DNA of 64,000 nucleotides from positions 6,820,001-6,884,000 of the forward strand of contig NZ_CP107880.1 of NCBI RefSeq assembly GCF_036013745.1, written 5' to 3'. The DNA is from Streptomyces sp. NBC_00483. GTDB lineage: Bacteria > Actinomycetota > Actinomycetes > Streptomycetales > Streptomycetaceae. Positions 26,777 through 33,906 of the stretch are shown here, piece by piece (within the stretch, counting starts at the first letter, position 1; each line of letters starts with the position of its first letter). The notes beneath the pieces are model-generated. The model ran no database searches. It saw only the letters and a list, made by a program, of their open reading frames with translations, and had not been told where the DNA came from. The translations under genes and the position numbers were made by a program.

Positions 26777-27133
26777 GTGAGTACCGGTAACCGAGACAGC
26801 TTCGACGCGCTCGGTGAGCGCGACTATCCGATCGAGGACAAGAACCTCACCGAGGAGCAGAACGAGCACCTGACCGCGTCGCTGCGCAAGGTGCGTGACA
26901 TGAAGGACGCGCCGCCCGCGCTGCAGGACCTCGCGCGTCAACTCCTCGGTGGGCGTATGGAGTTGAAGGATGTACTGGACTCGTCGTCCGGGCACCGTGC
27001 CCTGGGCGAGGGGCTGGCCGGCATGCGTGAGCAGTGGCGGAACATGTCGCCGCAGGAGCGGCAGCAGGTCCGGGACTACGACCCGGACGAGGACCCGAAG
27101 AACGCGCCCGGGCGCGACGGCAGGATCCGGTAA
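26777..27133 (+). CDS. Small helical adaptor-like protein, copy 1
   Basis: A 118-residue charged helical protein from a GTG start right after GGAGGAGGG. The core (LTEEQNEHLTASLRKVRDM, ALQDLARQLLGGRMELKDVL, MSPQERQQVRDYDPDED) is almost identical to that of the protein at 28705, with about nine base differences over 300. A distant third copy is at 50739. There is no signal, membrane segment or export motif that I trust. It always lies next to WXG-type or two-cysteine membrane genes, so I infer a cytoplasmic chaperone or adaptor of the secretion cargo. Family not recognised. Confidence 0.8.
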   Translation: MSTGNRDSFDALGERDYPIEDKNLTEEQNEHLTASLRKVRDMKDAPPALQDLARQLLGGRMELKDVLDSSSGHRALGEGLAGMREQWRNMSPQERQQVRDYDPDEDPKNAPGRDGRIR

Positions 27134-27138
27134 TAACT

Positions 27139-27774
27139 GTGACTACCAACAGCGAGGCCTGGCAGCGCCATCGGGCCCGACGGTCGTTCGCGTACCGGCG
27201 TGGGACGGGCTGGATCGTCGGCGCCGTGCTCGTCGTGTTCGCCGTCAAGATCCTGGTCTCCGCGGGCAGTTGGGTCGGCTGGCAGGTCACTCCTCAGGGC
27301 GGTGACGGCGCGCCCGGCGTGTTCAAGTTCTCCGCGTGTGCGCCCGCTGGGGACGACTACCGGTGCACGGGCGCCTTCCGGGAGGACGGCGGGGCTCAAC
27401 GGATCTTCGACGACGCCGTCCTCGTGACCCACTTCGAGCAGTTCAAGGGCGGCCTTGCGCCCGTGTACAGGATGCCGGACGGCGGCTACTCGTACGACAA
27501 TCCGGGCGAGGTCACCACGGGGATGCTCGGTGGGGCGGCCATGGTGTTCGGCGCGGCCGCATTGATGGTCGGCATCGGCATCTTCTTCCTGGCGACCGGA
27601 TATACGCCGCGTCCGCCGCGGCTGGCCGGCTGGTCCCGGTGGGGGCGCGTCTCCTTCGGAGAGGCGTGGCAGGTCGTGCGCTCCCGCGCGCCGCTCCTCT
27701 GGTCGATTGTCGGTTTCTGTGTCCTGGGGCTGGTGCTGCTGGTGACGGGCCCGCTGGTGGTGTCCCTCGCGTAA
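27139..27774 (+). CDS. Two-cysteine multipass membrane protein, copy C
   Basis: A 211-residue protein from a GTG five bases after the previous stop; a longer in-frame start inside the adaptor gene is unlikely. Helix 1 is IVGAVLVVFAVKILVSAGSW. The outer domain has FKFSACAPAGDDYRCTGAFR, the family's two-cysteine motif in its shortest form. Later helices are MVFGAAALMVGIGIFFLATG and LWSIVGFCVLGLVLLVTGPL. It is most like copy E (29073): both follow an adaptor gene, and both have a TGY.PRPP stretch after the second helix and GEAWQVVRS / EEGWHVVRH before the last helix. Confidence 0.78.
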   Translation: MTTNSEAWQRHRARRSFAYRRGTGWIVGAVLVVFAVKILVSAGSWVGWQVTPQGGDGAPGVFKFSACAPAGDDYRCTGAFREDGGAQRIFDDAVLVTHFEQFKGGLAPVYRMPDGGYSYDNPGEVTTGMLGGAAMVFGAAALMVGIGIFFLATGYTPRPPRLAGWSRWGRVSFGEAWQVVRSRAPLLWSIVGFCVLGLVLLVTGPLVVSLA

Positions 27775-27794
27775 CGCGCGGGCGCAGCAACGCC

Positions 27795-27828
27795 GTGGGC
27801 CCCGAGTCGTAATCGACTCGGGGCCCAC
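27795..27828. terminator. Bidirectional terminator between membrane genes C and D
   Basis: A perfect 15-bp stem (GTGGGCCCCGAGTCG, 27795-27809, with 27814-27828) and four-base loop TAAT lie between the stop codons of two converging genes. Confidence 0.88.
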
Positions 27829-27840
27829 GTGTGTGCCAGG

Positions 27841-28512
27841 TCAGATGAAGATCTTCGTCAGGATGATGCCGACGACGGCGGCGGAGGCCACCGTGATCAC
27901 CGTGCCGCGCGTGCCGGGGCCGATGCTCCGACTCCAGGCGACCTTGAGCGGGGCGCTTCCACCGCCGCCTCGCGGCCAGTCCGCCCGAAGACAGAAGATC
28001 CCGGCCGCAAGGAAGAAGAGGCCGCCCAGCGCCATGAACGCGGACTGCTCCGTCTTCTCCGGATTCGACGTGTTGAACTCGCCGAGAAAGTTTCCGAGGG
28101 CCGAGTCGGGATTCAGGCGGGCAGTGTGCAGCTCCGTGCCCTTGCCTCCGGTCTTCATCAGAGCGCGGAGATAGGTGTCGCCGTCTGAGACCGGGGTGTC
28201 CCCGGGCTGCAGCGTCATACGGACGGATGTGGCACCCGAGGTACTTCCGTCGGGGCGGAACGCGCCGTTGCACGTCACCTGCAATTCGTGCGTGGAGCCG
28301 TTCTTTCGGGAACTGCCGCCGGGTGTCCTGCTGAAGCTCTGCTCGCACGAACTCGCCGTGAATGTCCCGCCAGTTCCGACGTGCCCGCTGGAATAGGCGG
28401 CCTGGAACGAGAACCAGGCCGTCAACATGACGAACGCCGCAATGAAGACGAATCCGAGAGCGCCGCGATCCCGAAAGCGGGTCTTCGCCTGCGGCTTCAG
28501 GGACTGACTCAC
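27841..28512 (-). CDS. Two-cysteine multipass membrane protein, copy D
   Basis: A 223-residue protein with a first helix LGFVFIAAFVMLTAWFSFQA, outer domain with GTFTASSC and VTCNGAFRPDGS, a second hydrophobic stretch (AFMALGGLFFLAAGIFCL) and a C-terminal helix (GTVITVASAAVVGIILTKIF). It is a clear paralogue of copy B. It converges on copy C across a perfect terminator, so the two are separately transcribed. Role unknown; the tandem array of related membrane genes among carriers suggests they cope with or assist the cargo. Confidence 0.77.
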   Translation of the reverse strand: MSQSLKPQAKTRFRDRGALGFVFIAAFVMLTAWFSFQAAYSSGHVGTGGTFTASSCEQSFSRTPGGSSRKNGSTHELQVTCNGAFRPDGSTSGATSVRMTLQPGDTPVSDGDTYLRALMKTGGKGTELHTARLNPDSALGNFLGEFNTSNPEKTEQSAFMALGGLFFLAAGIFCLRADWPRGGGGSAPLKVAWSRSIGPGTRGTVITVASAAVVGIILTKIFI

Positions 28513-28704
28513 GAAAAATACCGACCTTCGGTGTGTGGGGAGTGTGGGGGGAGGAGCCTACGATCGCGGGCCCGAACGCCCGGTCCGTTAGGGTACGGGA
28601 CGCGATGCACCGGGCCTGAGCTCGCGCCCGAGCCGGGAATCGGAGGCCAATGACGAAGGCGCTTCGCCACGTACACATGACACACAGCTAGGGGGCACCA
28701 CGCC

Positions 28705-29058
28705 ATGAGTAGTGGTGGAAACGGATACGGCCCGCAGGGCGAGCGCGAGTACCCGATCGAGGACAAGAACCTCACCGAGGAGCAGAACGAGCACCTGACC
28801 GCGTCGCTGCGCAAGGTCCGTGACATGAAGGACGCGCCGCCCGCGCTTCAGGACCTCGCGCGTCAACTCCTCGGTGGACGTATGGAGTTGAAGGACGTAC
28901 TGGACTCGTCGTCCGGGCACCGTGCCCTGGGTGACGGGCTGGCCGGCATGCGCGAGCAGTGGCGGAACATGTCGCCGCAGGAGCGGCAGCAGGTCCGGGA
29001 CTACGACCCGGACGAGGACCCGAAGAACGCGCCCGGGCGCGACGGCAGGATTCGTTGA
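28705..29058 (+). CDS. Small helical adaptor-like protein, copy 2
   Basis: A 117-residue protein beginning MSSGGNGYGPQGEREYPIED. From IEDKN to the C-terminus (APGRDGRIR) it differs from copy 1 at 26777 by a single residue that I can see (GDGL for GEGL), although the flanking two-cysteine genes have diverged strongly. GGGGG lies upstream of the ATG. It is followed 14 bases later by membrane copy E. This adaptor plus membrane pairing is the same as for copy 1 with copy C. Confidence 0.8.
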   Translation: MSSGGNGYGPQGEREYPIEDKNLTEEQNEHLTASLRKVRDMKDAPPALQDLARQLLGGRMELKDVLDSSSGHRALGDGLAGMREQWRNMSPQERQQVRDYDPDEDPKNAPGRDGRIR

Positions 29059-29072
29059 GGGCGGGATCCGAC

Positions 29073-29717
29073 GTGACATCAACGGGGGCCGCCGACCAGT
29101 ACGTGGCTCGGCGCGATTACATCTTCCGGCGCATGTTCGGCTGGATGGTCGGCCTCGCCATCGTGGTCATCGGGGGTGCTACGGCCTGGGCGGGCGTCGG
29201 GTACCTCGACGGCCACGTGACGGTCTCGGCGCGGCCGGGATCCGTCGTGGTGCAGTCGTGCAAGCCCGCCGACCCGGGCTACACCTGCACCGGCACCTTC
29301 GAGGACGACGCGACGGGCGAGAAGACGCAGGGCGCCACCTTGGCGACGGACCGCGACGCCATCCCGAACGCCGCACTCCCCGCGCTCAAGACGGACGACG
29401 GCTACACGGCCACGGACGACGGCGAACTCACCACGGGCAAGCTGTCGAGGGCGCTCTTCTGGCTCGGCCTCACGGACCTGCTGTGGCTCGTCGGTGCGTT
29501 CTTCCTGCTGACCGGCTACCAGCCGCGGCCGCCCCTCCACTACGGCCCCTTCATCGGCGTCTGGCGTGAACGGGAACGCCGCTTCGGACGGGTCACGTTG
29601 GAGGAGGGCTGGCATGTGGTGCGGCATGAGCGCGGTCCGGCGCTGCCGATCCTCGTCGTCGTAACGGTGTTGTGCCCGGTGCTGTTCGTCGGGAGCTGGC
29701 TGGCGGGCGGCGCGTGA
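29073..29717 (+). CDS. Two-cysteine multipass membrane protein, copy E
   Basis: A 214-residue protein from the GTG at 29073, with GAGGGCGGGA upstream. Helix 1 is WMVGLAIVVIGGATAWAGVG; the outer domain reads GSVVVQSC, then GYTCTGTFEDDATG; later helices are LFWLGLTDLLWLVGAFFLLT and ILVVVTVLCPVLFVGSWL. Paired with adaptor copy 2 as copy C is with copy 1. A decayed fragment of a further copy follows directly (29726-29864). Confidence 0.78.
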   Translation: MTSTGAADQYVARRDYIFRRMFGWMVGLAIVVIGGATAWAGVGYLDGHVTVSARPGSVVVQSCKPADPGYTCTGTFEDDATGEKTQGATLATDRDAIPNAALPALKTDDGYTATDDGELTTGKLSRALFWLGLTDLLWLVGAFFLLTGYQPRPPLHYGPFIGVWRERERRFGRVTLEEGWHVVRHERGPALPILVVVTVLCPVLFVGSWLAGGA

Positions 29718-29725
29718 CGTGAGCT

Positions 29726-29864
29726 CTTCTTCGGGCTCGCCGGGGCCGGTGTCCTCGACGGGCATGTGACCGTCTCGGCACACCCCGACACGTTCCGGGT
29801 TCCGCGTCCAGTCGTGCGAACGCGCCGTCGACCACTACATGGTCGTGTCGCCCCTGTATGGCTG
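29726..29864 (+). pseudogene. Fragment of a seventh two-cysteine membrane gene
   Basis: The bases after copy E read GAGVLDGHVTVSAHPDTFR in one frame and then VQSCERAVDHYM in another, ending at a TGA at 29862-29864. Copy E has GVGYLDGHVTVSARPGSVV followed by VQSCK, so this is a truncated and frameshifted copy of the same region. No start or later helices remain. Confidence 0.7.
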
Positions 29865-29891
29865 AGGCCGCGGGACCCGTCAACAATGTGC

Positions 29892-29931
29892 CGCGGGCCC
29901 GTACCCGACATCGTGTGGGTACTGGCCCGCG
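29892..29931. terminator. Hairpin downstream of membrane gene F
   Basis: A 15-bp stem with one mismatch (CGCGGGCCCGTACCC, 29892-29906, against 29917-29931) lies between the relic of the copy E type and the stop codon of minus-strand copy F. It can end transcription from either side. Confidence 0.7.
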
Positions 29932-29948
29932 GGTATGACGAGCATCGG

Positions 29949-30764
29949 TTACAGCACAAGCCCCAAGAGCAACGACACCACCACGCCCAGCGCCCCGACC
30001 GCGGCCAGGCCGAAGAGGATCGGCCGGGTCGGGCCGCCCGCCGTGGACCGCCACGCGGTGCCGTACGACACCCTGCTGCGCCTGCCGGTGTGGCCGGTCA
30101 CCGTCATGAAGGCGCCCAGCGCGGTCCCGATCAGCCAGGCGAAGGCGAACGCGAACATCAGCCCGCCGTTCCAGGCGCTGGCCTCGACGTACGAGAACTG
30201 ACGGCTCTCCACCGTCGAGGTGGAGTCCGTCTGCGTCACCGAGATCTTCGTGCCTGCGGAGTGGGAGGACGACGGCTCGAGGTAGGCGTTGGGATCGCTG
30301 CCCTTGCCGCCGTCCGCGCTGAACGACCCGTAACACTTCACCTCTTCACGGGTGCGGTGCTTGCCGTGCGAGCGGTAACTGACGGTCTGCGTCGAGCACT
30401 GGGAGACCGTGAACTCGCCGTGCGTTCCACGCAACCCGGCGGCGTACATGGCCTGCCAGGCGAAGAGGCCGCCGGCGATGAGCGTGACGACCATGACGCA
30501 GACGCCGGTGAGGCGTGCCCTGAACGGGACCTGGTGCTTCGGGGGTATGGGCGCGGACGCGGGTGCCTGCGGCGGCGGGTAGGCGCGTGGAGGTTGCTGC
30601 TGATACGGACCTGGGGGAGGTCCCTGCTGCGGGTACGGCCCGGTAGCGGGCTGCTGCTGATACGGGTACCCACCTCGGGCCGGTGGCGGAGGCGGATACG
30701 CCCCGGGGGCCGGCGGCGGGGGCGGGTGCCCACCCGGGTTGGGTTGCTGCTGGTAGTGGGACAT
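29949..30764 (-). CDS. Two-cysteine membrane protein, copy F, with Pro/Tyr-rich N-terminal tail
   Basis: A 271-residue protein. Residues 1-78 are cytoplasmic Pro/Gln/Tyr repeats (GGYPYQQQPATGPYPQQG). A helix (LTGVCVMVVTLIAGGLFAWQ) follows, then the outer domain with GEFTVSQC and VKCYGSFSADGG, then two more helices (GLMFAFAFAWLIGTALGAFM, LFGLAAVGALGVVVSLLLGL). It is the only copy of the six with a low-complexity tail, which resembles tails on the mycosins and ATPase. That links the family to the secretion core more than to simple immunity. Confidence 0.78.
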   Translation of the reverse strand: MSHYQQQPNPGGHPPPPPAPGAYPPPPPARGGYPYQQQPATGPYPQQGPPPGPYQQQPPRAYPPPQAPASAPIPPKHQVPFRARLTGVCVMVVTLIAGGLFAWQAMYAAGLRGTHGEFTVSQCSTQTVSYRSHGKHRTREEVKCYGSFSADGGKGSDPNAYLEPSSSHSAGTKISVTQTDSTSTVESRQFSYVEASAWNGGLMFAFAFAWLIGTALGAFMTVTGHTGRRSRVSYGTAWRSTAGGPTRPILFGLAAVGALGVVVSLLLGLVL

Positions 30765-31044
30765 CGTTCGGGTGATTCCCCCTGTGCCGGACGGAACGCG
30801 GTACGGCTCTCCCCGCGCCTTGCGATTGCGGTTGTGGACGGTCGCGGAACGCTACCGCGGGTACATGGCAATCGTGCGAGGAGCCGGTGAAGACCCGCGC
30901 TTCGGGGCGAGTCCTGTGTGTCGGGATCACTAGGGTCGCCTTGTCGGACATCTGCGCCCGTGGGCCCGGGCTGCCGCGCGCACATCAACTGCGCGCCGCC
31001 GGGCTCTACTTGGGCGACACGCACGCACATTCATGGGGGAGCAC

Positions 31045-31398
31045 ATGGCAGGTTTCGGCTCAGGCAGCTTCGACGTCGACCCGGCGGTGCTCAAGGAACA
31101 GGGGACCTCCTTCGGCGAGTTGGGGAAGTCCTTCAAGACCGCCGCCAAGGAGCTGAAGTCCGCACTCGAGAGCGCCGAGGGCGACTGGGGCGAGGACATC
31201 ATCGGGACCTTCAACGACATCTACGAGCCGGTGCGCGAAGGCATGATGACGTCGATGGAGCACCTCGCCGACGAGCTCGACAAGATCGGCGGCAACTTGA
31301 AGGTCATGGGCACCCAGTACGAGGTGACCGAGGACGACCAGGCCCAGATCATGATCGGGCAGCAGTCGAACTGTCCCGGCCTCGGCATGCAGTTCTGA
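31045..31398 (+). CDS. WXG100-like small secreted protein with YEVTE motif
   Basis: A 117-residue helical protein. The ATG at 31045 is preferred to one at 31033 because GGGGGAG sits four bases before it. It starts MAGFGSGSFDVDPAVLKEQG, has EGDWGEDIIG at the turn, and QYEVTEDDQ near the end, a YxxxE export signal; a short tail ends GMQF. It is a paralogue of the protein at 25031, and again a carrier gene follows 111 bases downstream. Confidence 0.87.
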   Translation: MAGFGSGSFDVDPAVLKEQGTSFGELGKSFKTAAKELKSALESAEGDWGEDIIGTFNDIYEPVREGMMTSMEHLADELDKIGGNLKVMGTQYEVTEDDQAQIMIGQQSNCPGLGMQF

Positions 31399-31440
31399 CC
31401 GCAGAGCGCATCCAGGTGCCGTATTCACGCACCGCATCGC

Positions 31441-31485
31441 CGAACCACCGACATACGAACCACCGACATACGAACCACCATCACA
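31441..31485. repeat. 15-bp direct repeat, two exact and one degenerate copy
   Basis: CGAACCACCGACATA occurs at 31441-31455 and 31456-31470, and a degenerate copy at 31471-31485, just before the ribosome site of the carrier gene at 31510. Confidence 0.85.
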
Positions 31486-31509
31486 CGCACCACGGGGGAG
31501 TGACACGGC

Positions 31510-32655
31510 ATGGCATTGACCCTGCCCGACGAGGTCGCATGGGTCCTCGACCTGCTCGGCTACAGCTGGCCGGACGCCGACGAGGACAAGATCCACGAAG
31601 CGGCCGAGGCGTGGCGACAGTTCGCCACAGCGGTGCGGGACACCCAGAGCGGCGGCACCAACTCCGCGAGCGCTGTACTGAACGCCAACTCCGGTGACGC
31701 GTCCGAGGGTTTCGAGGAGGCGTGGAAGAAGTTCTCGAGCGGCGGGGGCGGTTACCTCGAGGACGCCGCGATGGCCGCCGAGATCCTCGCCTTCGCGCTC
31801 GACGCGGTCGCCGTCATCGTCGTCGCCAGCAAGATCGCGGTCATCGCGCAGCTCATCGCGCTGGCCTTCGAGATCGCGGCGGCGCAGGCGGCAGCGCCGG
31901 TGACGTTCGGGCTTTCGGAGATCGGCGCGGCCGGGGCGACCCAGGCGACCCGGCTCATCGTGCGCCGCATCCTCGACGAGCTGAAGCAGAAGCTCATCCA
32001 GCAGGTGACCCAGGCCGTCGAGCAGCAAGCGGTGCAGTCGGTCAAGGAGATCGTCCTCGACGTGGTGAAGGAAGCGGCCGTCGAGGCGGGCAAGGCTGCC
32101 GGGCAGAACCTCCTCCAGCAGGGCGTGCAGAACCACTTCGGTGCGCAGGACGGAATGAAGTGGGGCGAGGCGGCCGTGGTCGGCGCGGGCACGTTCGCCT
32201 CGGAGACCGTCAACGGTGCCGCGGGCGCCATCGGCGAGGCCTCCGGGCGGCTCGGCCCGGCCGGGCGGGTGCTCGGAGGGGCCGCGAGTGAGGGGCTCGG
32301 CGCGGTCGGTGAGGGCATCGGTGAAGGTGTCCACGCGACGGGCGAGGGCGTGGGCCAGGGTGCCGGGGCGGCGGCCCAGGGCATCGTGGACAGCACCGCC
32401 GAGAGCCTGCCGAAGGCGGGCGACGCCGTTACGGAGGCGCTGGACCCGAGTTCGATGATCTCGTCGCCGGGCGAGAGTGCCCAAGGTGCGGTGGACGGAG
32501 CGGTGGAGGGTGCGACCGGGGCACTCGGGGACGCGGCTCAGAGCGGGGTCGGGCGCCTCAGAGGGGAGCAGCCGGCAACGGCGGACGAACCGGGTGGCGG
32601 CTCTGGTCGGACTCGGACCGCGGAGGACGCTCGCGCCAGATCAGTCTTCGGCTGA
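31510..32655 (+). CDS. WXG-type effector carrier without a toxin domain, ending SVFG
   Basis: A 381-residue protein. The N-terminal domain starts LPDEVAWVLDLLGYSWPDADED, the CpnT-like WXG signature. Hydrophobic helices (LAFALDAVAVIVVASKIAVI, QLIALAFEIAAAQAAAPVTF) are followed by a long helix, FGAQDGMKWGEAAVVGA and a Gly/Ala-rich tail with repeated GEG/GQG. It ends TAEDARARSVFG. I see no catalytic domain. It follows the WXG-like gene and precedes, after a repeat region, the EsxA/EsxB pair. Likely exported alone or as carrier for a separate effector. Confidence 0.85.
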   Translation: MALTLPDEVAWVLDLLGYSWPDADEDKIHEAAEAWRQFATAVRDTQSGGTNSASAVLNANSGDASEGFEEAWKKFSSGGGGYLEDAAMAAEILAFALDAVAVIVVASKIAVIAQLIALAFEIAAAQAAAPVTFGLSEIGAAGATQATRLIVRRILDELKQKLIQQVTQAVEQQAVQSVKEIVLDVVKEAAVEAGKAAGQNLLQQGVQNHFGAQDGMKWGEAAVVGAGTFASETVNGAAGAIGEASGRLGPAGRVLGGAASEGLGAVGEGIGEGVHATGEGVGQGAGAAAQGIVDSTAESLPKAGDAVTEALDPSSMISSPGESAQGAVDGAVEGATGALGDAAQSGVGRLRGEQPATADEPGGGSGRTRTAEDARARSVFG

Positions 32656-32663
32656 AGCCGTCG

Positions 32664-32816
32664 ACGTATCCACGTATCCACGTATCCACGTATCCACGTA
32701 TGCGACGTATGCGATGTATCCGACGCGTACGCGTATCCAACGCATCCGCATACCCGACGCATTCACGTACCCGGCGTATCCGATGTAACCGACGTAACTG
32801 ATGTAACGGACGCATG
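32664..32816. repeat. 8-9-bp tandem repeat array upstream of the esx pair
   Basis: Four exact ACGTATCC units (32664-32695) run into ACGTATGCG, ATGTATCCG and further degenerate 9-mers to about 32816. The 32656-33034 gap holds this array, the inverted repeat at 32850 and presumably the promoter of the WXG100 pair, but no gene. Confidence 0.85.
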
Positions 32817-32849
32817 GGGCCTGTGTGAGCCCTGTGATCTCGTATCGAT

Positions 32850-32877
32850 CCGTGACATTGTGTGGATCCTGTCACGG
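32850..32877. promoter_or_regulatory. Inverted repeat CCGTGACA-N12-TGTCACGG, candidate operator
   Basis: A perfect 8-bp dyad (32850-32857 and 32870-32877) with a 12-base spacer lies about 160 bases before the EsxA-like start, between the repeat array and the likely promoter. The spacing of half-sites, about two helical turns centre to centre, suits a dimeric regulator. No known regulator site was recognised. Confidence 0.5.
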
Positions 32878-33034
32878 CACGGCCGGTCACCTGGGAACCG
32901 CCTTGGGTGACCGTGTCAGTTGTGGCTAAAGTACTGTCGCGGCACTATCGAGAAGTGCCACCCTCGCCCCAGTTCCCTCCGGGGGACCGAGAGGCGCGGG
33001 GACCGATGTCGAATTCTCATGGGGGCTAGTGGCC

Positions 33035-33361
33035 ATGGCCGGTCAATTTAATGTGACGCACGAGGAGATGGTCGCGTTCAGCGGCCGTATCTCCCAGGTG
33101 AACGAGTCCATCCAGGGTGAGATCCAGCGACTGCAGACGGTGGTCGACTCGATCACCTCTGGCTGGAGGGGCCAGGCGGCCACTGCGTACAACAACCTGC
33201 AGAGCCAGGTGAACGAGGACGCCACCGCCCTCAACCGCGTGCTCAATGAGATCAAGGAAGCGATCGACTCGACGGCGTCGAACTACCAGACGTCCGAGGA
33301 CGAGCAGGCTGCGTCGATCTCGCACGTCTCGTCGGGCGCCGAGGCCTCTCCCTTCGGATGA
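33035..33361 (+). CDS. WXG100 protein, EsxA-like, ending PFG
   Basis: A 108-residue canonical WXG100 protein: helix 1 (THEEMVAFSGRISQVNESIQ), the turn SGWRGQAA with W-x-G, helix 2 (LNRVLNEIKEAIDSTASNYQ) and YQTSE as the YxxxE export signal. A short tail ends EASPFG. The ATG at 33035 is preferred; a GTG at 33029 is also possible, with GGGGG upstream of both. It pairs with the next gene as the typical heterodimeric ESX substrate. From memory the S. coelicolor EsxA/EsxB genes sit in the same locus; I cannot say which name applies to which. Confidence 0.93.
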   Translation: MAGQFNVTHEEMVAFSGRISQVNESIQGEIQRLQTVVDSITSGWRGQAATAYNNLQSQVNEDATALNRVLNEIKEAIDSTASNYQTSEDEQAASISHVSSGAEASPFG

Positions 33362-33467
33362 GCCTCCCCGGCCGCTGATCCTGCGCCATCACAGAGCGGC
33401 AGCGGGCAGCGCGCCACCGTCGTAATCCTTCATCACCTTCCGTCCAACATCCCCCGGGGGAGACATC

Positions 33468-33758
33468 ATGTCCGGTCAGGTTCTGGTCAATTTCCAGACC
33501 ATTTCCCAGGCTTCGCAGGACGTCAAGTCCACGGCCAGTAACGTCCGCCAGCAGCTCGACGACCTCGAGGCCGGCGTCAAGCGCATCGCTGCGAGCTGGG
33601 AAGGTTCGGCCCAGGAGGGCTACCAGGCCAAGCAGCAGGAGTGGGACCGTCGCGCCGCGTCCCTCCACCAGACGCTCGAGTCGATCGCCCGCGCGCTCGA
33701 CACGGCCGCCCAGAACTACCAGGCGACCGAGAGCCGGAACACCAGCGTCTGGTCGTAG
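33468..33758 (+). CDS. WXG100 protein, EsxB-like
   Basis: A 96-residue WXG100 protein with GGGGGAG before the ATG. Helix 1 is QTISQASQDVKSTASNVRQQ, the turn is ASWEGSAQEGY, helix 2 runs to ALDTAAQNYQATESRN, where YQATE is the YxxxE signal. It ends TSVWS, not FG. It lies 106 bases after the EsxA-like gene and before a strong terminator, so the pair is one transcription unit. It is expected to form a four-helix dimer that is exported by the type VII machine. Confidence 0.94.
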   Translation: MSGQVLVNFQTISQASQDVKSTASNVRQQLDDLEAGVKRIAASWEGSAQEGYQAKQQEWDRRAASLHQTLESIARALDTAAQNYQATESRNTSVWS

Positions 33759-33811
33759 CGCGTCGGCGCGCGGGTAGCGCGGACAGCGTCCAGCGCGCGT
33801 AGCGATACGTG

Positions 33812-33851
33812 ACCGGGGGCGGCAGGTGCGGATGCATCTGCCGCCCCCGGT
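33812..33851 (+). terminator. Terminator after the WXG100 pair
   Basis: A perfect 14-bp stem (ACCGGGGGCGGCAG, 33812-33825, with 33838-33851) and 12-base loop lie 53 bases after the EsxB-like stop codon. Confidence 0.85.
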
Positions 33852-33906
33852 GGCATGTCCGGGTTCGTCTGCGCCGACGCGTCGTGGATTGCGTTGGTGG
33901 CAGGCT

